Assembly: GCA_902729315.2 (NCBI GenBank) | Contig: LR746274.1 | Span: 1,054,001-1,118,000 of the forward strand | Origin: Spirodela intermedia | Taxonomy: Eukaryota > Streptophyta > Magnoliopsida > Alismatales > Araceae | Direction: 5' to 3' | DNA: 64,000 bases | Shown here: positions 37,201 through 49,928 of the stretch, piece after piece | Numbering within the stretch: position 1 is the stretch's first letter | How the letters are laid out: the number at the start of each line of letters is the position of its first letter | The notes under the pieces: model-generated | What the model saw: only the letters and a program-made list of their open reading frames with translations | Database searches by the model: none | What the model was told of the DNA's origin: nothing | Translations under genes and position numbers: made by a program

Positions 37201-40200
37201 GAGATCCATTGCTACCACTCGAGCTTTCTCCTTGATTTTACTCGCTGATAGTGCAAAAGATAACCTAAAAATTTGGAATGAAGTTAGAACACAAATTTGA
37301 AAGGCATAACTATATTGCCTTTATCCAGCGAACACAAAGAGGTGATTAATAACGCAAAGAATGACATTTTTGCCATTCAAGAGACAATTAATAACGCTCA
37401 AGAGCAGTAAGAAACGGCAAAATGACGAGACCTACTAGACCTGTTGCAATTGGTGACTATGAGTTCTCAAAAGTGTCAGCAAACGTCTTCATATTCTGAT
37501 GATGGAAAATAACATTCAAGCAAGCAAGAGAAACAGGGCAATTAATAACTAACTTGCGCAATAAAGGCTGACGATGTGTATCCTTTGCTGGGAAATGAAA
37601 CCGTGAACACTTCCATTGAGCAAGGAACAAGAAGAAAGTTGCTTCTTCTCATAGAAGTTATTGAAACCCCAATCTCATTGAACATTGGGTTAAAAAACAG
37701 TAGACCAATTAAAGACCACTGATAAAAAACCCAAGAAAGGGAATATTCTTGAAAACGTCAAGCCCAAGCTGAAAATGGCTTGAAGAAACACTCAAAGAAA
37801 AGCTTGTCCAGTATGCTGTTGACTGAATTCATGGTGCCAAAGATAGCTTGTCAGTAGTCTTAACTTTTTGATAGAAGGCTCAGTGGATGCACATAATTCC
37901 TTCCTACTCCAATATCTTATCATCACGTATGTTGGTTGTCGTGAAAATCTATCATTGGACGACCTTGATCTGCATGGGCAACATCGTCTCCATAGGCCAC
38001 GCGACTGTAAGCAAGCATGACTCCAATAGAGATCTTGCCTTTTCGATGCTAGCAGGAGCTTCAAAAAGAGGTTTTCCTGAATGACAAATGTCATAGGCCT
38101 CCTTCTGCCGCTGCATACCCGTGAACCACAGCTCTCCCTTTATGTGACGTTGAGTTTCAAAAGGCTTCAACCTCTTTGAGAGCTTTCTACAAAGCGAAGC
38201 TCCTTTGATTGCAGCTTCATTCTTCACCCACATCGTCTTGATTTCTCCTTGATACCACAGTGGAAGAAACACCCTCTTTGAACTATAGTTAGGTCTCTAC
38301 TTCCCTTTAAATTAACCATCGTACAAAATAGCCTCCATTGATGGCACAGTACTCACCTCCTTGTCATCCAAGCTCTGGTCATGTGTTTCAATTTGTGCCT
38401 TGTGTCATCTGCTCCCCATCGTCCTTGTGTATTCCCCTCTATTTTTCTTCTGGTCCACCTTATTTCGAATGTGTGTGTATATATATGTATATATATCTAT
38501 ATCTATATATGATACGACTCCTGTTCTTCACAGCTTCAGTCCACCGTAAATGAAGAAAGAGTTATTTTCACGGAGCACCAAAACAGGGGATTAATGGGCG
38601 GTCATGGATTTTCGTGTGACAGATTTAAAAACAATCTTTCTGCCTGTGCCTTTATGAAGATGCACGGATGGGACCTTAGCTCTCATTAAACAAGTCACTG
38701 AAAGCCTTCCAAATGGCACCTTAGAATTTTGTCAACTGTCAACTAAATGGCATAATTCAGTTCTATTGTAAATTTGTATCCAGGATGGCTAAATATAACC
38801 CACAATTCGAGAATACCACTTAAAAATAGTATGAAGAATCAGACACAGACAAAAACTTACCCAGAATAGCCACCTCCATGTAGACAGAAAACGACAGGTC
38901 CTTCAGATCCAGCTTTATATACATGAAAAACCTGTCCGTACAAGGAAAGAAAGGTATCAATAACCCATTGACATTTCAAGCAATCGATCGAAAAATGAGT
39001 ACTCACATTATTTGTTCCTGGAATGGCAACGTCAACTTCTTCATCAAAGTAGTCCAACCAATCAAGAGGGGAATACTTTTTGAGAGGACTCCTGCAATAT
39101 GAATTAGTATGCGTGAGGAATGCTCTCTATGAATAACCAACTACATTTCGATAAGACAATTATTGGGTTCTACTCTAAAGGTTAAAGATTTCATTCCATC
39201 AAAAAAGAAACAGTAAAGCAACCATGGGTGTGAAAAAGAAAAATATTCGATCGATCAGATTCAAAATGCCGAAATTCTTCTTCCAAGGAAGGGATCTTCC
39301 TCGACCATGTTCTTATTTGATAGACATCATGATCTATTCATCATAATTTTCGTGGAGGCAAACCAAAAAGAAGCCATGAGGAATACAGAATGCACGAGGA
39401 ATACAAAGAGTTTCCAAGATCCATGTATAAACATGAGAACTTGTAGCAAAGGATATGACGTTATCTCTTCTAAATATCAGTAAATCAGTAAAAAATCTGA
39501 CTTTGTAAGATCTGAAGATGAATATAGCAGCATCGTTTTGAGATGTGGGAAAAAAGACGAGTAATCTAGAAATTGTATCCGGACTGTTCAGTTCAATATT
39601 GAAAAGTGCAAGGATCTACCCTAAAAGAGCACAAAAGTTATTTTTGATGAGAACTCTGGTCCTTGCCTGTCGCTTTCACCATATAAATTTAATCCAACAT
39701 CATCATCACTCTTCAAGTTAAAAACTTGCAGGTGTCTCTCAGTGTTATCTGGAAGCAAGTAGTCAACCCCTATTGAGCAATGACCTTCCGACAGTATTGT
39801 TGATGGCTTTGGTCTTAATTCCTAGCCCATTGTTACATAGGTCTTGAGAGAGCCTTCATGGCATTATTCGAGGGCTTGAAGGCTGCCAATTGTGACTGGC
39901 CTCAAAACATGCAATGCGTGAAAGCCAGTGGTTAACAATAGGTGACTGGCAGAATGGCTCTGCTCATCCCAACTCATGAGCCGGGGAACAAGAAGAAAGG
40001 AATGCCACTGTTAGGGGTAACATGGGCTTGGAAACCACGCAGAGCCGCTGTACCATGACAAGCTAAGCTGAGAAAATGGGGCCTCGAGGATGGACCTCGA
40101 GCTTAGCCTCATCAAATTGTATGATAAATTTGAAATAATGACTGACCGATTTCAATTCCATTGCATTCAAACAGAAGAACTGCAGATATGCAGAGATATA

Positions 40201-40789
40201 AATGTATGAACTACGGACTTCCAATCACTCCATATTCAAGCTTACTACAGGAAAGCTATGGACACTCTAGCAACGTCATTGACTCCTTAATACTTCTATG
40301 GACGTTCCCAACATGCCATACAACTGTCGATACGAACCCTAGCCCTATCCTAGGGAGAAACCCCTCCTTCAGAAAAGAAAAAAAAACAAAAAAAAAAACC
40401 TGACTGACCAAATGTTGAACCCAACTGGGAACGATAGTCGTCCTCGATATATACCTAAAGAGATGTGAACAATCTATTATCGGATCAACCTCGTCATTCT
40501 CATCGATTTCCGGCAACCCAGAACATTCTCACAACATCACGTCCCTCCGGGAGTAAACTCCGCAGATGGCAGTTCAGAAGGGAAGAGAAAGAGAAAGAAT
40601 TGACGATCCACAAGCAGGGACACTCGAACTCGACCTGGGCAGCCCAAAATCGACCACAAACAGAAATCCGGTTTCTTACTGGACGGCAGGCCGGGGAGGC
40701 CCCGCCGAGAAAGCCGAGGGGACGCTGCTCTGGCCTCCCTCCCCTTCCGGGATTCCTTCGGCAACGGAACTGAGGCTCGAAGGCTCCAT
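34288..40789 (-). CDS. PPME1: Protein phosphatase methylesterase 1 (PP2A demethylase)
   Basis: Alpha/beta-hydrolase that removes the C-terminal leucine methyl ester of the PP2A catalytic subunit, controlling holoenzyme assembly. Thirteen exons in transcript order: 40789-40680, 39091-39007, 38931-38861, 37264-37150, 37044-36965, 35915-35831, 35741-35661, 35403-35309, 35162-35112, 34919-34839, 34709-34637, 34559-34482, 34365-34288. All junctions are GT-AG and in phase, giving 360 residues. Catalytic triad: Ser154 in GHSMGGS, Asp281 in LLLLAGTDRLDR and His306 in RSSGHAIQ. Other landmarks are SPLDWLDYFDEE, the oxyanion-region LHGGGYSG, VVAMDLRGHGKS, VVDVVEGTAVASL and LTIGQMQGKFQ. The start MEPSSLSSVAEG lies in a short first exon that other reading frames obscure. 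The tail after GVE is a little longer than I expect for the family. Intron 3 (1.6 kb) contains an unexplained same-strand ORF. Confidence 0.95.
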
Positions 40790-41262
40790 TGTTCGACGTA
40801 AGCGGTAACGCGAACCAGTCTTGCGAGTGAGGAAGCGAGCCTTGACCGGCGGAAGCAGCGGCGGTCTGAAAGTAGGAGGCAGCGCTCCGGGGAATATGCC
40901 GGGGAGGGACGTCGGACATTCGAGAGGTTTTCAACCGTCGCGTGAACGCGCACGTGACTAAATTCCTGTAGTGGAATATAAAAATATACATTTAATCGCC
41001 ATAATTTATGCATAAATCCTCGTCGTATTTATTTCTGGCATATTTTTTAATCGCAAAAAACGCCAATAATTATGCAGCCCCGTTGTCTAAGTAAATGATA
41101 CCCAATAAATGGATGGCGCTGATGACAACACAAAAGCGAGAAATGAAAATACTAAATTTCTGTCCCCGCCGTTAAAAGGAGCAAAATCAAATGGATAACA
41201 GAAGATTTCCGACAGCTAAGTCCGTCCAATCTACGAAGAAGTCTGTGTCTGCGGCGGCGGTC
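40790..41262. other. Spacer between PPME1 start and KH-gene stop
   Basis: 473 bp between two minus-strand genes: PPME1 promoter/leader and KH-gene 3' UTR. No separate gene supported. Confidence 0.55.
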
Positions 41263-44200
41263 TCATGGCTGGGCGTACATTTGGGAGGCATCATACTGGC
41301 CGTACACGGCGGTCTGAGGGGAAGAGCTCTTGGCGTAGCTGGCTGGCGCGCCACCCGACTGCGGCGGCACCGAGGCCGGCTGCTCGTACCCTGTGGCATT
41401 AGAGCTGAGCGGAGGATACGCCGCCTGTCCGCCCGCCGGCGGCGGCTGCACGGCGTACCCTGTAGCTGAGAGATTGTTGGTGCCGTACGACGCCTCCGGC
41501 GCTGCCGCCGGAGCAGGCGCGCCGGGGTAACCATAGCCTGCATTATCAGCAATGGGCTGCTGCTCGCCGTAGCCCGGTGCGGTGGTCGGGTACTGGCCGT
41601 AGCCGCTGGGTGGAGCACCTTGAGAGTAGACACCCGCCGGGGGAGCGTAACCAGGCGCCGCCGCCGCCTGCCCAGCCTGCTGAGGATACTGGGCGTAACT
41701 GTCGGCCGCGCCGGTGGGCGGCGGCCCGTACGACTGGCCGTATGCCGGAGCCTGCTGATACGCCGTGCTGGCTCCGTAAGGATACGGCTGCTGTTGCTGC
41801 TGCTGCTGCTGCTGAGGGGGGGCTGCGGTTCCATACTGCGGAGCTGAAGAGCCTTGGTACATTTGGTCCCCGGGCTGCGAAGGCCTGGGGGCGCCGCCGT
41901 AGACCGGCGGAGCGCCGCCGTAAGATGATGGCTTCGGGTACGCCTGCTGCTGGGTGTAGCCCGACGGCGGCGGGCCGGCGCTTCCATGGGGGTACATGCC
42001 GGACTGCGAGCTCAGGGGCGGCGGCTGACCGTAGACCTGCTGTGCGGAGGGGGGTTGGCTGTCATACCTTGGCTCATCGTACCCTGGTGTAGATTGCGGA
42101 TAAGCAGCTGGCTGGCCATAGCCCGGACCTTGCGGCTGCCCGTAGTAGCCCGCCGGAGCAGGCGGCGCGCCGCCGGAGGCGGTGGCGGGACCTGGGCCAA
42201 CATCGACTGGTTGGGGGCCTTGTCTGTAGTAGTCGTAGCTGGCTTTCTGAGAGGTCTGGATGGGAGGGGCGGCGGACCTCTGGTCCCAGCCTGGGCCGAA
42301 GCCACTGCGGGGCGGTGGTTGCTGCGGGTAGCCGCCGCCGTGCACCGCGGGTGGAGGGTAATGCGATGGCTGGGTGGTATATGGACCTCTCTGCTGGTAG
42401 TCATAAACTGGGATCTGCTGTGCCGGCGGCGCCGCCGCTCGAGGTCCCCACTGAGCCGGGCTTGGGCCCCTGTGGCGGTGCATCGGCTGGGTGTACCCAC
42501 TAGGAGTGGAAGATCTCACTGGAACCTGGGCCAGACCAAGTTCCGAAGTACAAAAAGTCTAAGTATCGAGCCAAGATTGAACAAAAATCCATGCTTCCTT
42601 ATAAAATGATGGAAGAACTGTGATTTGATATCATAATTAGAGGGCACAATAATAATAATAATAAGGCGAAAACCAAGAAAAATGTACATCTAACTGAAAC
42701 ATAAAAAATAAGCGAACTATATTATAAATAAATAAAAATTGCAAGAATGCCCAACATTATAACAGTAATTCACACTGCAATGCTACAGACGACAGGAATA
42801 CTTGATGATTATTGCTGCATGGTCTCCCCAAGTTATACAAATAGCAATCTACAAGTGATCGAGTACTGTGATGCTTTCATCCTCACAAATAACAATCTCA
42901 TTTGTGTTATTGACCAAATGCCTAGATGAAATACCAATCTACCATGATAAAAATGTCCAGTAAAAAGGAGTTAAGTTATCTCTCTATCAACACAATGTCG
43001 AGTAGGTGTGATTCCTATACGAATTCTGCAGAGGATGAATTCACGTCATGAGACTTCAACAAAATAATCATTCTAAAATGATACTGGCACATTAAGTATC
43101 GACTGTAGAAGAAAATTTCCAAAAATAATCATGTAGGAGCTGCAGGATTCAATACCACTAACATACGGTCAATCATATTTACTTCATACCAATTTCATGG
43201 GATGGAATGATCTGGCATTCATCAGGTAGCAAGTTTTGGAAATGACAGCCCCCTCAAACATGAAAAAAATGACTCAACAAAAAAGATGTCACATTATTTC
43301 CAAAAGCATGGGACCGCATTGAGCATTTGACCTCACAAAGCACTAGGGTTTTATGCCCTTATTATGAACTTTGACTCAAGTCTTGAGGCGTCCTTACCAA
43401 CTATTAAAGTCCTGCAATGGCAACAGTTAAAGCCTGGCATTCTTCAGCAGTGGGCGAGAATGAAGAATGGTGTTTTTTTGCTACACCAGGAAATCAATGC
43501 TGATCCGAGGTGAAATGCATAGCCATATCTGCAGTTTGAAAGCCAATGAACTCTAAATTGGCACCTTCAGTTGAATAAACCATGGCAACTGGCATCAAAT
43601 TCCACGTGGATCATGCATCAATATTGCAAGAGCTGATAAATGGCACCAACGAAAATAAGTCTGTGTTTGTTCGAACATAAGTATTTTATCTGGGTGAAAT
43701 GCTGTTCTAGTGATAATAATCTGTTCACTTAGTCGTAGATATGATCATTTTAGATGGCCATTTTATGGATGAAAGTGAGCACACTATATGACTGTGCCTT
43801 ACAACTTTGACAGCCAAGACGACGAAATTCGTATTCCTCTCAAAAAAAAATATCCGCGTGAAGCAAAGCTGGCACAATTACATTGATTATGTGTAGAGCA
43901 ATTCGCCATCCTTTTCAGGGGAACAGGTTGCCTGATGGTAGACATTCTACTGCTAGAAATAACAAATATACACTCGCTGGGGTTACCATCACACATAAAG
44001 ATGGAAGAGATAATAAAATCCAATTGTTAGCATGCATGCTAATAGACCTTGTCTACTCAATAATCGAATAATAACTCGTGAAATTGACATAGAATGTCTA
44101 GGTACAGTATATTTTAGAGCGGTACATGCTTGATTAAACCTTTATGACTAATTAGAAATCTAGCAACATGGAAAACATGTTCCAAATAGACCTCATGCAC

Positions 44201-47200
44201 CTTAGCAATTCCAAAAGAAGTTTCTTACTCCAAGATCAATACAAAAGGACCAAAGTAGTCAATGAGTGTTATGTCGTCCACATCTACCTCGAAGAGAAAT
44301 CTGAAGCAGTTCGCCCAACCACTTGCTCAAGATAGTCAGCACTTCCAAAAGTGTTGTAAGAAGCTAGATAATTATACAGCCAAATACATTTTTAACCAAA
44401 TAGCCTATGTTCTCTAACAAAAGACTTCAACCATAGAATTACTTATCATTCACCTCCCGTACTTGACTGAGCCAACAAATATTACAAATATTTATACCAT
44501 AAATCTCACCTAGACGAGCACAGAAGCATAAGGATATTACATAATTAGGGTTTAAATGAACAGTGATCATGCACAAACACAGAAACATCAGGCAAGCTTT
44601 CTCACGCCATCTTCATGCCAATGTCTCTCCAAAATTTGATCAACTCTTCACACTAAGAATAAGAACATTCTTTTGAGTAATTTTTAAGAAGAAGAATTCA
44701 TGTATTATACAATACTTATTCCCTCTGTATCTCCCAAGCTGCCATGACACACAACATTTCCCATTTCTTGGAGTTCCCAGAGCACAATTCTGGAAGTAGG
44801 AAAATCGTTCATCGTCTACTTATATTACAATATTTAAATGATAAGAAGCGTGCAAGGAAGAATAAACTGTGTAGGAGAAAGGAAAAAATCAGATTAAAGT
44901 AAGTCTGGTAGGATTTGCATTCTGTCTCATTTGCAAAATTGAAAAACTAAGTTGGTTTCCACAGGCTCAACCACAGCATGAGAGGGCCAGACTCCTATGC
45001 AAGTTGACAAAACAGAAAATATCCGCAAAAATCACTAGAGGAAAAGAACATAAGATTATCTAATTCATGTATTCTCTTAACGAAGACAATGTGTGGTCTT
45101 GGGACTCGAAGAGAGAGTAACAAACATAGATACTGGGATTTCTGACCATAGTTTTAATCAGGTTGGAAAAAAGAATAAATTAATTCATCTTTGAAATGCC
45201 TTAGAAACTATTAACATCAGGGTGAGATGAAAATATGAAAGATAGATGGTTGACTTTACAGTCATGGTTCCCCGCATCATGTGCGCTTGTAAATAGTACA
45301 TGTACAAGGTTCTAGGATGTTCTGACCTCAAATGATACATCAGGTACATAAATGTAAACACGTTGACATTGAGGACCGATTTCCTGGGAGCATCCTTGTA
45401 TTCTTAATAAAAAGAAGCAGAGTGAAGGTCATTGATAGTTGTACATGAACAAAGCGTACATGAAGAACTACAACAGTTTATGTCAAGAACATATACATAC
45501 ATTCTCCAGTCTGAGAAAGTTATAGAGAGAAATATATTGCGCATAAAACAAAATTTCAAGGCAAAAGGCCAAGAAGAAACTGTCAAAGCAGATGCCTAGT
45601 CAGTCCGCGGGACCAACATGAATCTTTCTAGAATGCTGGCATGTTTTGGGTTAACGTAAAGGCAATGATACTATAGCACATTCACCAAGAATTATGTAAC
45701 GTCAATTAATGTTCAAATCGAACAAGCCAGAGTGAGACTACAGTTGAATTATAAGAAAAACTTAGAAAAAAGATATTGTCAAGGTGGAATATACGACAGA
45801 TTAATAATTAACCAAAATTTCACGACTAGATCATTGGATAATTAGTGTAACTACACTATGCAATGGCAAGGATAACCAGATTTATACTAGGTATTAGAGA
45901 TTCATCTTTAATGCCACATCATCCAGAAAACTCAGAACCTACCTGGTTCATGACTTGTTTAATCATTTCGATTGCAGCTTCAATCTGTTCCTTGTTACCA
46001 GTTATACGCACAGTTCTTTCCTTCGAGATATCTCCTTCAGGAAGATGTTGCGGAATCAACTGATTGGCGAAAAATACGTTTTAGTACTCATCAATGTCAA
46101 CACGAGTAAATGGCTCCACTTATATATCAAATCCAAGTAAAAAGCCTGCCTACCTGAATGCGAGCTCTTGATCTGGTCTGTAGGTTTTTTATGGTTTCAC
46201 CACCTTTACCAATAATTAATCCAACCTATAAAATTCATGCAGGTGCAGAAAAAGGTTACCGAAAAATTTCGTGGTATAAATTTTCATTGTCAGAATTTTC
46301 ACCTTCTCATTAGGAACTTGTATTTGAAGTTGCTCTGCACCAGGTTGTGATGTGCCAAAACCTCTGGCCACAAGAGCAGGGGAACCGCCTGCATCAGCCT
46401 GACGAATTAAAAAACGATTTAGAGTCTTCAAGAGAAAAAACATGATCAAACTACACATTGTAACCTCTGCAAAAACCATGCAAGCTCGAGTAATATTGGC
46501 ATGATTAAATGAATCAAAACACTATACACAAATTCGTCGAGAAAAAGAAGGAAATGAAATTAATCATATATAATAAATAAAAAAATTCAGCTGAATTAGA
46601 AACATTAGAAGGAAAAAGAGAAAAAAAATACCCACGAGATAAAGAAATGTAAGCATTAGGAATAAACGAACCTCAGCTATGACATCTTTGATCAGTTTTT
46701 CAGCCTTGCTGATGCTCTCAATCGTCCCAATCAGTTCTACTGGCCGGGTAGTGGCATGTGGATCAGCCTCAGCATCCCTCGTGATTTGAATTTTAGCTCC
46801 TGTATTGAATTGCAAGAACTTGATGGTTTCTCCAGCTTTACCAATGAGGACACCAACCTGTATCAAGTTGTTTCATAATAATTTAGCATGCTTTTCCATT
46901 GTGCTCGAGCATTATCAAGAAAATAAGACAGAGCGGAGCATATGCTTACGTGGATATGTGATAAGTAAGAAGTCATAAGTCAATGATGCTTTTCTACTTG
47001 ATCAAGTATAATAAAATAGCATTTCTTCCTAGTTTAAGCTAGCTACTACCAGACGAATCCATCATGTATATTTCCAACTAATACACTGCCTTTCCCCATG
47101 ACATATGCACCTGACTTCACACACCACAGATAGATGCTATTAATCGCAAACATTAATCTATTTTAACGGGGAAAGCCATCACTACTATTGGCAGGGGAAT

Positions 47201-48027
47201 AAGAAAACCAAGGGGCGTGATTAAAGATTAAGAGGAAATAGAAGCAGTCTCTCCCCTGGTAATATCCGAATTAAGAAAATAATTTAAATATTAAAAATAT
47301 TTATAAATACACCTTGTTGTTCGGAACTTCAATTCTTCGGGAGGTGGTGAGGCCCTCGGGTGTGTGCTGCTGCCCTTCAGATGGACCGATGACTTCTTGA
47401 GAAACAGATGTAGTAGTCTCCTGAATAGTGTCCACAGTTGGGGATTGAAAAATTTCAACGGGAGGGGCATGGCCATTCCCTACTTGAGTCTCCAACTCAG
47501 TAGTCCTATGGCCCGCGTCTGAAGATAAACGGAGGCAGTGAGATCAGAACAAATCATCGAAAAAACTGGCGTAAAATAGAGTGAAAACGAAAACCCTAGA
47601 AGCCAATCACGTAGAATCGCAGAGATACAGATAAGCAGAAAATGGCAGAATGGAGAAATTCCTCAATACCCGCAACGTCAGTTTCTTCCTCCAGACGCTG
47701 TCTCTTCCCGTCGCCCGTCGTGTCGCCATCTGCAGTCTCCGATGTGACTCCCTGGTCCTCATGCTCATCAGCTGCGACGCCGTTCTCCCTCTCCGCGGGC
47801 TCCGCCTCGGCTTCCACCGCTGCGGTCTCGACGGTCACAGATTCGCCCTCCGCCACCTCATGGGGTGGCTCCTCCGCCTCCAACTTCTCGCGCTTCCTCT
47901 TGTGTTCCGCGACGGTCGCAGGGCTCTCGGGGGTTCTGTCAGCTCCCTCGGCGGCGACGTCTGACTCCCTCAAGCCTTCCGCGGCTACGGCTTCCGGTGG
48001 CGCCAGCGGGGCCTCCGCTTTGTCCAT
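41263..48027 (-). CDS. KH-domain RNA-binding protein, FUBP/KSRP-like, with long PGYQ-rich tail
   Basis: 765-residue nucleic-acid-binding protein. Exons in transcript order: 48027-47670, 47518-47313, 46857-46672, 46398-46303, 46225-46154, 46059-45943, 42525-41263; intron 6 is 3.4 kb. The N-terminus (about 1-185) is acidic and Glu/Ala-rich with a basic KRQR patch, a possible nuclear signal. Two KH domains follow: KH1 (about 185-250) with VGVLIGKAGETIKFLQ and KH2 (about 283-346) with VGLIIGKGGETIKNLQ, both with intact GXXG loops. The tail (about 345-765) is a low-complexity region of repeated GY, GQP and PPP units including nine Gln in a row. The start is the first ATG in frame; upstream sequence lacks one. 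The architecture matches plant far-upstream-element-binding-like proteins thought to act in mRNA processing; targets are unknown. Confidence 0.92.
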
Positions 48028-48467
48028 CGGAGGATCTGGAGGCAAGGACTTAGAGAGCTCTGCGTAGGGTATTCGAGACAGATAGCGAGGGAGACAGAGA
48101 CAGAGACAGACACAGGAGCGGAAGGGCAAACGGACTATAAATATGGAGCGCGTTGTCTGAGGTCACAGCCTTCACCTAACGGAGTGGACGGGTCTACTGG
48201 GCCCGCATCGCAGCCAAATGGCCCATTAAGCCCCCACCGCTTTCCGCTATCCTCACATGGGCCGCAAAAATATCATGTCCAGGCCTAATTAGATATATTT
48301 GGCCCAAACCAAAAAACTCACTGAAGCAGCAATCGTGCGAAAATTCTGTTTTTTTATCTCATAAAAACCCATTTTTACTAGAAATCCAAGGAATCTGATC
48401 CAAAGAGATTTCGAGTCTCAAACAGTATCGGGAAGCAATCCACTTCCGGAACCCCGGACCCAGACGC
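48028..48467 (-). other. Promoter region of the KH gene and 3' flank of CNX7
   Basis: 440 bp with the four site II motifs listed separately and a CT/GA-rich leader just upstream of the KH start. No gene seen. Confidence 0.6.
48198..48306. promoter_or_regulatory. Four site II motifs upstream of the KH gene
   Basis: TGGGCC at 48198-48203, GGCCCA at 48220-48225, TGGGCC at 48258-48263 and GGCCCA at 48301-48306, 170-280 nt upstream of the KH gene start. The density is well above chance for a six-base motif. Confidence 0.6.
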
Positions 48468-49409
48468 TCACCCCCCGCTGATCGGAGGTATGATGGCCAA
48501 TTCATCTCTGTTCTTCAGTACCATCGATTCCGGCGCGTATTCCTCGTTCAGAGCTAACACCACCGAGCTCTTGATCTCCCCCAATCTGGGGAACTCGTCC
48601 AGGAGCTTACTCATGCAGTCGCCGATCGTGCTGCCGGGCGGCATCTTCAGAGACGTCTCTGCGAGACCGGTGAGATCCCGAGCCCTCGCGAAGAACAGGA
48701 CCTTGATCTCGACGAGGAGCTCTTCATTTTTCTCGTCCTGGCCATCGGATCGAAGATCTCCGGCGAATCTAGAGGTTACATCAACCGTGGAAATCCCTGT
48801 GAAACCAATATCCACCGAAGGATCAGAAAAAATCCTGGATGAAGATCAAAAATGATCCGGCCAAGGACCGAGATTCAACCGGCAGAGTTCGACGCGAACG
48901 GATCTCGGTCGCCGATCCAGGATCAAACGGGGACTCTGAGTACCAATAATCGAAGAACTGAACAGGAGAGCCGACAAAAGAGGGAAAAATCGAATTGATC
49001 TGCCGGAGGAACTGGATCCACGAGGACGAGGCAGGCGATGAAGTTCGTCGGAAAAGATTCACAGATCGAATGCGTAGAGGAACAGGAAGTCGAAGGCCAA
49101 GGGCAGAGATTGTCAAGCGTCACTGAGATCGAGCAGTCAGAGGAAGAGTTCCACAGAAAACACAGGCATAACCTCAAAACGGGACGGGATCGAATCGATC
49201 TGCAGGAGGAACTGGATCCACGAGGACGAGGCAGGATTTAAGTTCGTCGGAAGAGATTCACCGATCGCATGCGTAGAAGAACAGGAATTCGAAGGCCGAG
49301 GGCAGAGACTGTCAAGCGTCTCTGAGATCGAGCAGTCAGAAGAAGAGTTCCACAGAGGAGGTGACAGTGACAAGAACAACAGACCTTTTCCCGCCGATGT
49401 CTCCGCCAT
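48468..49409 (-). CDS. CNX7: Molybdopterin synthase small (sulfur-carrier) subunit
   Basis: MoaD/MOCS2A-type ubiquitin-fold protein. As a C-terminal thiocarboxylate it donates sulfur to precursor Z in cytosolic molybdenum-cofactor synthesis, together with the large subunit CNX6. Two exons in transcript order, 49409-49385 and 48796-48468, give 117 residues. Exon 1 encodes only MAETSAGK and part of the next codon. The exon 2 acceptor (TTTCACAG) joins in phase to GISTVDVTS. The core shows [20 protein letters not shown] and the invariant C-terminus [11 protein letters not shown] with the terminal GG needed for adenylation and thiocarboxylation. Exon 2 alone has no in-frame ATG, which is why the upstream exon is needed. 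The gene is head-to-head with the GRP23/NUWA-type PPR gene, 519 bp apart. Confidence 0.92.
48989..49355. repeat. About 168-bp direct duplication in the CNX7 intron
   Basis: Copies 48989-49156 and 49189-49355, with a 200-bp period, begin ATCGAAT-GATCTGC and end AGAGTTCCACAG. They share long words such as GGAGGAACTGGATCCACGAG and GAGATCGAGCAGTCAGA. Identity is high, with about 15 scattered differences and small indels, so the duplication looks recent. Confidence 0.93.
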
Positions 49410-49928
49410 GGTTGGTTCCTGCTGGCACGGCGAGCGCGAGAGGCCGAGAGGTCTCTCCACCTAAGGGAGGATAAAAGCGTAAATATTTAAAAATGTTTAT
49501 AAAAATGTCAACGGGGCCGGGCCGGAGGAAAAACTGTCGGGCTCGTTTTACTAGTCCAAGCCTGAGTAAACCGGGGCGGGCCAGTTCGTTGGGATTTAAG
49601 GCCCACCATTATTTTTCCCACAATACAAACGCAAGGAGAAAATATCAGAAAATGTTCTCTTTCTTCAGCGCCAGAGGAGTGACGTGGCTACACCGATAGT
49701 AGTATATTGACTAAAATAGCCCTTGTACCACTCCTTATACCTACGCCCTCAGGTCTTCTTCCGCCATTAGGGTTTTTGCTTCACCTCCGTCTACTCCACC
49801 CACCTGGTTGCAGAGCTCAAGGGGAGCGATCGGCTCTGCTCCTGCGCTCCCTTCACCACCTCCTTCCTCGTTCTGTCTTATTCAACGCCGTCGGTCAATC
49901 ATATCGAGCAATCGAAGATTGAAGGATC
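49410..49928. promoter_or_regulatory. Shared intergenic region of a divergent gene pair
   Basis: 519 bp between the CNX7 start (minus) and the PPR start (plus), with GGGCC/GGCCC words at about 49516-49525 and a GGCCCA at 49600-49605. It may work as a bidirectional promoter; no TATA element stands out. Confidence 0.45.

Noticed and set aside
40500-41013. Two long minus-strand frames over PPME1 exon 1
   Set aside because: Only the third frame (MEPSSLSSVAEG, exon 40789-40680) joins in phase to the conserved SPLKKYSPLDW of exon 2.
48797-48815. CNX7 extended upstream within one exon
   Set aside because: The extension begins with GTG, not ATG, and crosses a good acceptor; the upstream ATG exon at 49409-49385 fits phase and family.
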